This document shows positions 23,896 to 32,091 of a DNA stretch of 64,000 nt, piece after piece; the first letter of the stretch is position 1; every line of letters starts with the position of its first letter. Position numbers and translations under genes: made by a program. The stretch covers positions 1 through 64,000 of the forward strand of contig NZ_JAQSLK010000005.1 in the NCBI RefSeq assembly GCF_028649595.1, written 5' to 3'. The DNA is from Campylobacter magnus. Its GTDB lineage: Bacteria; Campylobacterota; Campylobacteria; Campylobacterales; Campylobacteraceae. The notes under the pieces were generated by a model. It was not told the DNA's origin. It searched no databases and saw only the letters and a program-made list of their open reading frames with translations.

Positions 23896-24963
23896 TTATG
23901 CCATTTGCGCAGCTACCTCTGCTGCAAAATCCTCCTGCTTTTTCTCCAAGCCCTCGCCCACTTCAAAGCGAACATATTTTACAATCTCAATCTTACCACC
24001 GATTTTAGCAGCCTCATCAGCTACTGCTTGCTCAATGGTTTTTTTATCATCCATTACAAAAAATTGTCCTAGAAGTGTAAGGCGTTGGTCTATTTGAGTG
24101 TTATCAGCATAGAAGCGCTCGATTTGACCAGGGATGATTTTATCCCAGATTTTCTCAGGCTTACCCTGTGCTTTTAGCTCATCTTCTAGCTTAGCTTTCA
24201 CACCAGCGATTATCTCATCTGTGATTTGAGCGCGTGAGCCATACTCAGGAATTTTGTGCTCGTGTTTGCCTAGGCGGCGAAGCTCTTCGTTTTCTTTTTC
24301 TAACTCAGCTTTTAGCGCTGTTGTTTCCTTGTCCAAAAACTCTTTATCAAAGTCTTTGTAGCTAATAACTTGTGGTTTCATAGCAGCTGCGTGCATACAT
24401 ACATTGCGCAAGAAGTCTTTTGCCTTGCTAGCAGTTGCTTCGCTATCACAAGCTGCAGCGATGATCACGCCTACACGGCTATTTGAGTGGATATAGCCAG
24501 TTACTACGCCATTTGCGCCAACTTCTATAGTCTCAAATCTACGAACTACAAGATTTTCGCCAGTTTTAGCAATCTCAGTTTTAAAATAATCTTCAAAAAC
24601 AACGCCGTTAATAGTACTAGTGTTTAACTGCTCTATTGTTTGAATAGAGTTAGCTTGAATGTGGCTAGTAGTGTTTTTAACTAGATTTATGAAGTTTTCG
24701 TTTTTTGCCACGAAGTCAGTTTCTGAGTTTACTTCGCTGATTGTTGCGATTTTATTATCGCTGCTTACTAGCACATCTACAAGGCCCTCGCTAGCTAGGC
24801 GGTCAGCTTTTTTAGCTGCTTTGCCAAGACCTTTTTCGCGCAAAATATCAACAGCTGCGCTCATATCTCCGTTTGCTTCTTCTAGGGCTTTTTTGCAGTC
24901 CATCATACCTGCGCCAGTACTCTCACGCAGTTCTTTTACCATTTGTGCTGAAATTTCTGCCAT
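23896..24963 (-). CDS. tsf: elongation factor Ts
   Basis: The protein has 355 residues, with the N-terminal UBA-like domain and EF-Tu contact motif (RESTGAGMMDCKKALEEANG) and the TDFVAKN core motif. It exchanges GDP on EF-Tu. It has a longer middle than the E. coli protein, as usual in Campylobacterota. It lies nine bases after rpsB in the usual ribosomal operon, with AAGGA before the start. Confidence 0.97.
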   Translation of the reverse strand: MAEISAQMVKELRESTGAGMMDCKKALEEANGDMSAAVDILREKGLGKAAKKADRLASEGLVDVLVSSDNKIATISEVNSETDFVAKNENFINLVKNTTSHIQANSIQTIEQLNTSTINGVVFEDYFKTEIAKTGENLVVRRFETIEVGANGVVTGYIHSNSRVGVIIAAACDSEATASKAKDFLRNVCMHAAAMKPQVISYKDFDKEFLDKETTALKAELEKENEELRRLGKHEHKIPEYGSRAQITDEIIAGVKAKLEDELKAQGKPEKIWDKIIPGQIERFYADNTQIDQRLTLLGQFFVMDDKKTIEQAVADEAAKIGGKIEIVKYVRFEVGEGLEKKQEDFAAEVAAQMA

Positions 24964-24972
24964 GATAAATCC

Positions 24973-25740
24973 TTATTCTTCTTCGCTCATTGCTTCTTCA
25001 AGCACTTCTTGTTTCTCAGCCTCGCTGATAGCCTCTTCGTTAGCTACTGCTACCTCTGGATCCATCATAGCTTTGCCCTCATTTATAGCTTCTGCCATTT
25101 CGTTACAAAATAGCTGAACAGCACGAATAGCATCGTCATTTGCTGGAACTGGATAAGTGATAAGATCAGGGTCGCAGTTAGTATCAACTGGCGCTACGAT
25201 TTCGATTTTTAGTTTGTTAGCCTCTGCTACTGCGATTTTTTCTTTTACTGTGTCAATGACAAAAATCATATCAGGCAGGTTTTTCATACTGCGAATACCG
25301 CCTAGAACTTCTTCTAGTTTTTCTTTTTTGCGGCGTAGCATTAGAGCTTCTTTTTTAGTTAGTAGATTGATGCTGCCGTCTTCTTCCATAGCCTCGATTA
25401 CTTCAAGCTTGCGGATGCTTTGTTTAATAGTGCCAAAGTTTGTCATCATACCGCCTAGCCAGCGGCTGTTTACATAAGGCATACCGCATTTTTCTGCGCT
25501 GTCTTTGATAGCTTGGATAGCTTGTTTTTTGGTGCCTACAAAAAGCACTGTTTTGCCAGCTGCTGCTGCATCACGGACGATGTTGTAAGTATAGCGAAAA
25601 TAGCGGATAGTTTTTTGAAGGTCAATTATATAAATACCTTTGCGCTCGCCAAAGATATATTTTTTCATCTTTGGGTTCCATCTGCGTGTTTGGTGACCGA
25701 AGTGCACACCACATTCTAGTAAATCTCTCATTGTTACCAT
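24973..25740 (-). CDS. rpsB: 30S ribosomal protein S2
   Basis: The protein has 255 residues with the S2 marks [31 protein letters not shown] and [12 protein letters not shown]. The C-terminus is a Glu/Ala-rich tail. AAGGAG lies before the start. It forms an operon with tsf. Confidence 0.97.
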   Translation of the reverse strand: MVTMRDLLECGVHFGHQTRRWNPKMKKYIFGERKGIYIIDLQKTIRYFRYTYNIVRDAAAAGKTVLFVGTKKQAIQAIKDSAEKCGMPYVNSRWLGGMMTNFGTIKQSIRKLEVIEAMEEDGSINLLTKKEALMLRRKKEKLEEVLGGIRSMKNLPDMIFVIDTVKEKIAVAEANKLKIEIVAPVDTNCDPDLITYPVPANDDAIRAVQLFCNEMAEAINEGKAMMDPEVAVANEEAISEAEKQEVLEEAMSEEE

Positions 25741-25888
25741 GAGTTTCTCCTTAGGGTTAGTTTTTCCTCTTTTTGCGCGATTTTACCGACATTTGCGGCC
25801 ACTAAACCTTTGCGCAAAAATGCGAAATGGAGTGGGATTTTAGCAGATTTTGGCTTAAATGATAATGAAAAAAGCAAGTTTTTAATCT

Positions 25889-25997
25889 AGAATTCCTAGG
25901 AATTCTAGATTGCTAGATTTTAGGAATTCTAGATTTTGGGAATTCTAAAATTCCTAGGAATTCTAGATTGCTAGATTTTAGGAATTCTAGAATTACT
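25889..25997. repeat. palindromic repeat cluster behind flhB
   Basis: About eight units of CTAGGAATTCTAGATT type in a near-duplicated 55-bp arrangement fill the gap between the rpsB promoter region and the end of flhB. Confidence 0.8.
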
Positions 25998-26011
25998 AAG
26001 TGATAAAATCA

Positions 26012-27094
26012 TCATTGTTGAAGTTTTTTAGCAAACTTTTGCTTGTTTGCTGTATAAACGAAGCTTAGCACCTCAGCTACTGCCTTAAAAAGCTCACTAG
26101 GTATCTGCCTGTCTATATCACAAAGCCTATAAAGCTCGCGTGCAAGTGGTGGATTTTCTACGATTTCTACGCCGTTTTCAAGCCCTATTTTTTTGATTTG
26201 TAAAGCCATGAAATCAATACCCTTAGCAAGCACAACAGGAGCGTCTTCCTTCTCTTTATCATAGCGCAGGGCTACTGCGTAGTGAGTTGGGTTTGTGATG
26301 ATGACATCGGCTGCTGGGACATTTTGCATCATGCGTTTTTTGGCAGCTTCTCTTTGAAGTTGCCTGATGCGACCTTTTACCTGCGGATCTCCGTCCATTT
26401 GCTTATACTCATCTTTTACTTCTTGTTTACTCATTTTTAGGTCGTTAAAGTAATTATACCGAGTGATAAAAAGATCAATTATCGCAATAATAAGAAAAAC
26501 AAAGAGCATCACAGCAGCTAAAATCATAATCTTTTCTTTTAGCCATAAAAGCTGGTCAAACATCGTAAAAAACACAGTATGTGGCAGTTCCACAACAAAG
26601 CGCAAGAAAAATATAAACGCCACGCCAAAAACAGCGCCTACTTTTAGCACGATTTTTATGGTCTCAACTAGCTTTTTTAGTGAAAAAAGCCGTCCCATAC
26701 CCTTAATAGGGTCAATCTTGCTAATATCAGGGGTAAGCGGCTCTGTGGTAAATAAAAAGCCAAACTGCATAACATTTCCCATAACTCCAGCTACCATAAT
26801 AATAGCTGCCAAAGGAATAACTACTAGCATCATCTCAAAAACAATGTAGCCAAGGATATTTGCCACTGTTCGCACGCTAAGTTCTGTGCCTATTAAGGCT
26901 AAGACATATTGATAGATACCGATAAACTTTTGCCCAAAATACGGTAGCATAAAAAACAAAGTAACAAGTCCCACTAAAAGTGCCACAAAGCCTGCTGTGT
27001 CCATGCTCTTTGGCACATTGCCTTTTTCACGGGCATCTTCTATTTTCTTGGGGGTGGGTTCTTCTGTTTTTTCTTGATCGTCACCTGGTGGCAT
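26012..27094 (-). CDS. flhB: flagellar export switch protein FlhB
   Basis: The protein has 360 residues: a hydrophilic start (KTEEPTPKKIEDAREKGNVP), four membrane segments, and the cytoplasmic domain with the autocleavage motif NPTHYAVALRY (Asn268). FlhB cleaves itself between Asn and Pro to switch the flagellar type III secretion system from rod/hook to filament substrates. AGGA precedes the start. No other flagellar gene is adjacent. Confidence 0.95.
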   Translation of the reverse strand: MPPGDDQEKTEEPTPKKIEDAREKGNVPKSMDTAGFVALLVGLVTLFFMLPYFGQKFIGIYQYVLALIGTELSVRTVANILGYIVFEMMLVVIPLAAIIMVAGVMGNVMQFGFLFTTEPLTPDISKIDPIKGMGRLFSLKKLVETIKIVLKVGAVFGVAFIFFLRFVVELPHTVFFTMFDQLLWLKEKIMILAAVMLFVFLIIAIIDLFITRYNYFNDLKMSKQEVKDEYKQMDGDPQVKGRIRQLQREAAKKRMMQNVPAADVIITNPTHYAVALRYDKEKEDAPVVLAKGIDFMALQIKKIGLENGVEIVENPPLARELYRLCDIDRQIPSELFKAVAEVLSFVYTANKQKFAKKLQQ

Positions 27095-27124
27095 TTGCTA
27101 TCCTATATTTTAGATTTTTTAAAA

Positions 27125-27361
27125 CTACGCCGAAAAATGCTCGCAATCTTGAGCAAACATTGAAATAATACTTATTTGGCAGTCTAAATTCTCCCACTCA
27201 ATGCCTGTATTAGCACAAATAAAATGGTAATTATTTAGCTCTTTTAAAGTAGCATTTTGTAGTTCTTTATACCACGAAATCGGCGTGCAAATAATTCTGC
27301 CATCTTCTAGCGTTACATTTAACATATTATTTGAGAATTCTACTTTTTTGCCTTTAATCAT
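27125..27361 (-). CDS. DUF2442 protein
   Basis: The protein has 78 residues. The order VEFSNNMLNVTLEDGRIICT, PISWYKELQNAT, then IEWENLDCQISI is typical of DUF2442 proteins, which are usually encoded next to DUF4160 proteins and are suspected toxin-antitoxin-like pairs. I place the start at 27361, where ATG overlaps the preceding stop (ATGATTAA) and GAAAGG lies upstream; a longer version from 27394 would overlap more. Function unknown. Confidence 0.75.
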   Translation of the reverse strand: MIKGKKVEFSNNMLNVTLEDGRIICTPISWYKELQNATLKELNNYHFICANTGIEWENLDCQISIISMFAQDCEHFSA

Positions 27362-27584
27362 TAAAATACCTTTCCCATGCTGATATAAACTCATCTTTAT
27401 GCTCTTTTAGCACTTCTAAGACAAAAGCTAAATCTTTATTTTTAAAACTACTAAAAACCACTTCTAAATTAGCAAGATTTATTTTAGCAAATTCTTCGCC
27501 CTTTAAAACATGTATGTGTTTTGGCTCATGTTCGTTTGAATAAAAGAAAAACTTAAATCCATTTATTTTTAACAAAGTTGGCAT
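27354..27584 (-). CDS. DUF4160 protein
   Basis: The protein has 76 residues with the DUF4160 pattern: MPTLLKINGFKFFFYSNEHE, PKHIHVLKGEEFAKI and WERYFND. Its ATG shares the A of the stop codon of the DUF2156 gene upstream (TAATG) and its stop is inside the DUF2442 start, so three genes are read in one coupled series. The DUF4160/DUF2442 pair is widespread and of unknown function. Confidence 0.78.
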   Translation of the reverse strand: MPTLLKINGFKFFFYSNEHEPKHIHVLKGEEFAKINLANLEVVFSSFKNKDLAFVLEVLKEHKDEFISAWERYFND

Positions 27585-28480
27585 TACTTCAAACTCGCAT
27601 TAAACTTCTGCTCTAAATAAATCGGCTGGTAGCTCTGCTTGGCCTTGCGCAGTCCTTCAATGCCTAAATCTTCTTCTCTATTTACGATTTTTGCGCTGCT
27701 AAACTCGTGGGCTAAAAACTCTCTATTTATAGCCTGATAAACGCCGTTATAATTTATATCGCCTTTTTCTATGTGGATTACAGCGCACTCATCATTTAGC
27801 ATCTCACCAAAGCTAAATGCAGCTATGACGCCATCAACCCTTAAAATTCCGCCTTTAAAATCAAGCTCGCTAAAATTTTCTAAAGCCGCTGTGATACCGA
27901 TAAACTCGTTTTTTAGCCCCTCAGTTTTGTTTGGCTGGGCTTCAAACCACTTGCTATACACACTAGCAAGCTCGCTAGCATTAGTCTCGCTTAGAGCCTC
28001 GTAACTAAAATCATAAGCCTTACAAAAGTTATTATAATGCGTTTTTTTCTTGTGATATTTTTTGCCAGCAAGATTTATTAGCTCCTGGCAATCATAAATA
28101 TAATCGCTTCTATCCTCTCTAAACTCATAGCTAAAAAGCTCAGGCATAAGCAAATCTAGCTCATCTTTGTCACTAATGCTAAGTGAGTGAATGCTAAAAG
28201 GCAGATTTTGCGCTTTAAAATCAGCAATCAGGACCTCTAAGGCTCGTTTTTTAGCGTTTTTATCGTTATTTTTGTGAAGTGGATAGAAAATAAAAGGCTT
28301 TTCACCTGGATAAGTCGTGCGGATAATGAGGCAATCCTCGCACTCGCACCACTCAATCTTACGGCTAAAATGCCACAAAAAAAGATTTGTAAAGCTAAGG
28401 TCGCTTACTACTATCTTACATGCTTTAAAATACGCATCTATAATGTTTTTATCACTTAATTTTAATGGATTAAAATGCAT
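27584..28480 (-). CDS. DUF2156 protein (acyl/aminoacyl-transferase fold)
   Basis: The protein has 298 residues from 28480, with AAGGA eight bases upstream; an earlier ATG at 28543 lies within the znuB-like gene. Features of DUF2156 are FNPLKLSDKNIIDAYF near the start, FTNLFLWHF, KYHKKKTHYNNFCK and IHIEKGDINYNGVYQAIN near the end, the last resembling the GNAT-like core of phosphatidylglycerol lysyltransferase C-terminal domains. The substrate is not known. It is the first gene of a coupled series with DUF4160 and DUF2442. Confidence 0.75.
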   Translation of the reverse strand: MHFNPLKLSDKNIIDAYFKACKIVVSDLSFTNLFLWHFSRKIEWCECEDCLIIRTTYPGEKPFIFYPLHKNNDKNAKKRALEVLIADFKAQNLPFSIHSLSISDKDELDLLMPELFSYEFREDRSDYIYDCQELINLAGKKYHKKKTHYNNFCKAYDFSYEALSETNASELASVYSKWFEAQPNKTEGLKNEFIGITAALENFSELDFKGGILRVDGVIAAFSFGEMLNDECAVIHIEKGDINYNGVYQAINREFLAHEFSSAKIVNREEDLGIEGLRKAKQSYQPIYLEQKFNASLK

Positions 28481-28511
28481 TTTTGTCCTTTTTAAAAGCG
28501 CAATTATAACG

Positions 28512-29303
28512 CTATTTTTTAAATTTAGCCATAAAAAAGACAAGAGCTGCGATTATAATTATGCTAGCCCCAGAGCTAAGATTTAGATAAAAAGCAAGAA
28601 CCAGTCCCAAAACGCAAAAAACAAAAGCAAAAAGTGCTGAATATATCATCATCTGCGCCAAAGACTTAGCAAAACGCTCCGCAATGCTAGGCGCAATCGT
28701 AAGCAAGGCAATCACAAGCACAAGCCCCACAATCTGTATACTCATCACCACACAAAGCGCAATCAGCACGCAAAGCGTGTAATATAAAGGCTTAACGCCC
28801 ACTCCACGCAGCCTAGCAAACTCGCTATCAAAGCTAAAAGCACAAAGCCTTGGATAAAGCAAAATCGCAAAAAGCAAAAAAAGCAAGTCAAAGCCAGCCA
28901 TAAGGGCTAAATCAGCCTTGCTAACAGCCAAAATAGAGCCAAAAAGATAGCTCATCAAATCACTTGTATAGCCATCGCTAAGCTCGCTAAAAACAATACC
29001 AAGCGCCATACCAAACGCCCAAATAGCGCCGATTAAGCTATCAAAGCGTTCATTTTTTTCAAAGCTAAAAAAGGCAATAAGCAAGCCCAAAATCACAGCC
29101 GCCCCAAGTGCGCCCAAAAAAGGCGCAAAACCAGCAAAAAACGCCACTCCCACGCCAGCATAAGCCCCATGCGCCACGCCGCCAGCAGCAAAGCTCATTT
29201 TGTTAATCACCACAACAGAGCCGATAATCCCAGCTGCGATGCTAACCAAAAAAGACGCTATTAAAGCATTTTGAACAAAGTCCAAGGCTAAAATATCAAG
29301 CAT
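28512..29303 (-). CDS. znuB: zinc/manganese ABC transporter permease (ZnuB-like)
   Basis: The protein has 263 residues with about eight membrane segments and the ABC-3 permease marks FLVSIAAGIIGSVVVINKM, AAGGVAHGAYAGVG and a coupling segment LLTIAPSIAERFA. It is the membrane channel of a metal uptake system with the ATPase and binding protein encoded upstream on the same strand, separated from them by a 179-bp repeat cluster. Zinc is the likeliest metal, judged by the partner's His-rich loop. Confidence 0.85.
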   Translation of the reverse strand: MLDILALDFVQNALIASFLVSIAAGIIGSVVVINKMSFAAGGVAHGAYAGVGVAFFAGFAPFLGALGAAVILGLLIAFFSFEKNERFDSLIGAIWAFGMALGIVFSELSDGYTSDLMSYLFGSILAVSKADLALMAGFDLLFLLFAILLYPRLCAFSFDSEFARLRGVGVKPLYYTLCVLIALCVVMSIQIVGLVLVIALLTIAPSIAERFAKSLAQMMIYSALFAFVFCVLGLVLAFYLNLSSGASIIIIAALVFFMAKFKK

Positions 29304-29329
29304 TTTTTCTCTTTAAAATAAATTATTTT

Positions 29330-29484
29330 ATTAGGAATTCTAGAATTCCTACTGATTTTAGGCTATTCTAGAATTCCTAAGGTTTTTTACTTTTATCTCT
29401 AGGGAATTCTAGAATTCCCTAAATAAAATCTAGAATTCCGTAGATGAAATTCTAGAATTCCCTAGATAAATTCTAAAATTCCCT
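29330..29484. repeat. palindromic repeat cluster inside the znu operon
   Basis: About nine GGGAATTCTAGAATTCCC-type units separate the ATPase and permease genes. As hairpins in the transcript they could reduce permease expression. Confidence 0.8.
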
Positions 29485-30199
29485 ATTCATGCGAACAGCA
29501 GCAAGCAAGACTAGCAAGCTCAACTTCACAAAAATGCTCGCTAGCTTGAAGCTCTTTAAAATCCACACTAACTCGCTTGTTTTCGTGCATGTGAATTTTT
29601 TTGTTTACAAAGGCGATTTTATCAGCAAAAAAACGCAAAATCGCAGTATCATGACTAGCTAAAATCACGCCTATTCCTTGCTTATTTAGATCTAATAATA
29701 GCTCGTAGATTTGCGCTGAGTTTTTTGGATCAAGACTAGCTGTTGGCTCATCAAGTAGTAAAATCTCAGCCTTACACGCAAGCGCACGGGCTATAAAAGC
29801 TCTCTGTTTTTGCCCACCGCTAAGTGCTGTTATTTTAGCATTTTCTAGCCCTTCTAAGCCCACATCTTTTATGCATTCTTTGGCAATTTGCTTATCTTCT
29901 TTGCTATAAAAGATTTTTTTGCCTAGCCTACCCATTAGCACCACATCAAAAAGAGTTGGTGCAAAGCTAGTATTTAAAGGGCTAAACTGCGGCACATAGC
30001 CAAGCGTTGCGTTTGTTTTTACCTCGCCCAAGCTTGGCTTTAAAAGTCCCAAAATAAGCCGTAAAAGCGTGCTTTTACCACCACCATTTGGGCCAATTAG
30101 TGCCAAAATGTCCTTTTTATCATACTCAAAGTTTACATTTTCTAGCGCAAGACTAGAGTTTTCGTAGCTAAAGCTTACATTATTTAGGCGAATTTGCAT
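29483..30199 (-). CDS. znuC: zinc/manganese ABC transporter ATPase (ZnuC-like)
   Basis: The protein has 238 residues with Walker A GPNGGGKSTLLR, signature LSGGQKQRAFIARAL and Walker B ILLLDEPTASLD. The end is Cys/His-rich (LASLACCCSHE), which may bind metal. It overlaps the binding-protein gene by 20 bases. Confidence 0.88.
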   Translation of the reverse strand: MQIRLNNVSFSYENSSLALENVNFEYDKKDILALIGPNGGGKSTLLRLILGLLKPSLGEVKTNATLGYVPQFSPLNTSFAPTLFDVVLMGRLGKKIFYSKEDKQIAKECIKDVGLEGLENAKITALSGGQKQRAFIARALACKAEILLLDEPTASLDPKNSAQIYELLLDLNKQGIGVILASHDTAILRFFADKIAFVNKKIHMHENKRVSVDFKELQASEHFCEVELASLACCCSHE

Positions 30200-31034
30200 C
30201 TTTTATCGCTCCTACGGCGATTTTTAAATTTTCTAGTAGATTATAGCCAAGTGGGTCTAGTAGCTCTACTTTTGCACCTGTCTGGCTAGCTAAGATCTGC
30301 GCTGATTTTTGGCTGCGGTTTGGGTCAGCAAAAATTACCTTGATATTTTCATCTTTTATCATCTTAACTGTGCTTGCCATTTCATCTATTTTTGGCTCTT
30401 TGCCACTGCGCTCTATGCTGATTTGCTCTAAGTCATAATGCGCTGCAAAATACCCCCATGCAGGATGATAGACTACAAACTTGCGGTTTTTTAGCCCTGC
30501 TAGCTCATTTTTTGCGCTCTCATCAAAGGCTAGCAAATCATTCATTAGCTTTTGAAAGTTTTCAAGATAAAAATCTTTATTTGCTTTATCCATATCTATT
30601 AGAGCATCGCTTATATTTCTAGCCATTGTTATTGCTAGCATAGGATTTAGCCATACATGCGGGTCTGCGTGAGCCTCGTGCTTTTCATCATGCTCTGCTT
30701 GTTCGCCTCGCTCTTCTTTTAGCTTTGCGATTTTAGCATCGCTTTTTACTACTACTAGATTTTTTGTTGAGGCTTTAAAGCGTGGTATCCACGCCTCTTC
30801 AAACTCAAGTCCAGCAGCGATGAAAATCCTAGCCTTTGCTACTGCTTTCATATCATTTGGTTTTGGCTCGTAGCTGTGGACATCGCCTTTTGCTAGGCTT
30901 TGAACTTCTATTTTATCGCCACCTACTGCCTTGGCTAGATACTCCACAGGCGCAATAGAGGCTATTACCACAGGCTTTGCGATAAGCTCGCTTGCTAGCA
31001 GCAGCGCAGCAGCAAAAAAGATTTTTTTAAGCAT
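30180..31034 (-). CDS. znuA: zinc-binding periplasmic protein (ZnuA-like)
   Basis: The protein has 284 residues with a signal peptide (KKIFFAAALLLASELIAKP). The cluster A-I fold shows metal ligands in GDVHSYEPKPNDM and ADPHVWLNP, with an acidic His-rich loop (EQAEHDEKHEAHADPH) that is characteristic of zinc rather than manganese binders. The start has AAGGA. An AT-rich divergent region of about 215 bp upstream, with AAATTATTATTAAATCATAA, could hold a Fur/Zur-type site. Confidence 0.88.
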   Translation of the reverse strand: MLKKIFFAAALLLASELIAKPVVIASIAPVEYLAKAVGGDKIEVQSLAKGDVHSYEPKPNDMKAVAKARIFIAAGLEFEEAWIPRFKASTKNLVVVKSDAKIAKLKEERGEQAEHDEKHEAHADPHVWLNPMLAITMARNISDALIDMDKANKDFYLENFQKLMNDLLAFDESAKNELAGLKNRKFVVYHPAWGYFAAHYDLEQISIERSGKEPKIDEMASTVKMIKDENIKVIFADPNRSQKSAQILASQTGAKVELLDPLGYNLLENLKIAVGAIKDANSPK

Positions 31035-31248
31035 TAAAGATCCTTAAATTTGAATTAGGTTGGCAATTTTAGTAAATAATTTTTAACATTTATTTAAAAT
31101 TATTATTAAATCATAATCTAGAATTCCTTTAAATGCTGAATATTTAAAGTTTCAAATAATTATAGATAAAAAAATATTATTTAATAAAAGTAAAAAAAAA
31201 TATTAAACATTAGCCAAATTAAAGCAAATTTGAGCTATTATCACACTT

Positions 31249-32079
31249 ATGATTTTAAAAATTTTTAGAGTTTTGAGTATTTTTGTGCTTTGCACTGCCG
31301 GTTTTAGCGAGGTCATAAGCCCTATTAAACCTTATGATTATAATGAAAATAAAGCAAATTTGGGTAAAAGCTTGTTTTTTGATACTAGATTAAATGAAAA
31401 TAATTTTTCATGCCAGCGTTGCCATCACTTATTAAAAGAAGTAACAGGCACTTCAAAAACCCCTTTTTCAAGCCCTTCAATCCTAAATTCCAGCATGAAT
31501 TATTATTTTACTAAAGAAGGCGTTCGCCAAAGCCTAAAAGAAGAAATAAAAAATATGTTCTTAGATACAAAAGCCTATAATACAAAACCTAGCTATTTCA
31601 TCGCTCAAATCAAAAAAAATCCCATTTATATAGAGCAGTTTAAAGAAATATATGGAAATATAAACTTTGAAAACGCCATTGATGCGATAGAAGAGTTTAT
31701 AAAAGCCTTGCGTATGCCTTCACGCTTTGATTACTATTTACAAGGTCATGATGATGTATTTAACGAAGATGAAAAAGAGGGCTATAGGCTATTTATCCGC
31801 AAAGGCTGTGTAACCTGTCATAACGGGGCAAATCTAGGCGGTGGCATGGCAGCATATATCAAAAACGCAGGCTCTAAGAAAAAAATGCGCACTGTTCCAA
31901 GCCTAAGAAATGTGGCAAAAACAGCACCTTATATAGGAAATATCACAAATTTAAAAGATACTTTGCGCTTTTTAAAATTGAGCGTTATAAGTTCAACTTT
32001 AAACGAGGCAGAGATGGATAAAATAATAATTTTTCTAAAAACCCTAGATAGTGAAATTCCACCTATCCTACAACACTAA
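31249..32079 (+). CDS. small di-haem cytochrome c (peroxidase/MauG-like)
   Basis: The protein has 276 residues: a signal peptide (residues 1-20), haem site 1 CQRCH (Cys55, Cys58, His59) and haem site 2 CVTCH (187, 190, 191), followed by GGGMAAY. It is like a shortened bacterial di-haem peroxidase. It would act in the periplasm. The ATG lacks a ribosome site, and a -10-like TATTAT at 31236-31241 lies only eight bases before it, so the transcript may be leaderless. The next gene, an EAL signalling protein, begins 12 bases after the stop. Confidence 0.75.
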   Translation: MILKIFRVLSIFVLCTAGFSEVISPIKPYDYNENKANLGKSLFFDTRLNENNFSCQRCHHLLKEVTGTSKTPFSSPSILNSSMNYYFTKEGVRQSLKEEIKNMFLDTKAYNTKPSYFIAQIKKNPIYIEQFKEIYGNINFENAIDAIEEFIKALRMPSRFDYYLQGHDDVFNEDEKEGYRLFIRKGCVTCHNGANLGGGMAAYIKNAGSKKKMRTVPSLRNVAKTAPYIGNITNLKDTLRFLKLSVISSTLNEAEMDKIIIFLKTLDSEIPPILQH

Positions 32080-32091
32080 AAGTGAAGTCTA

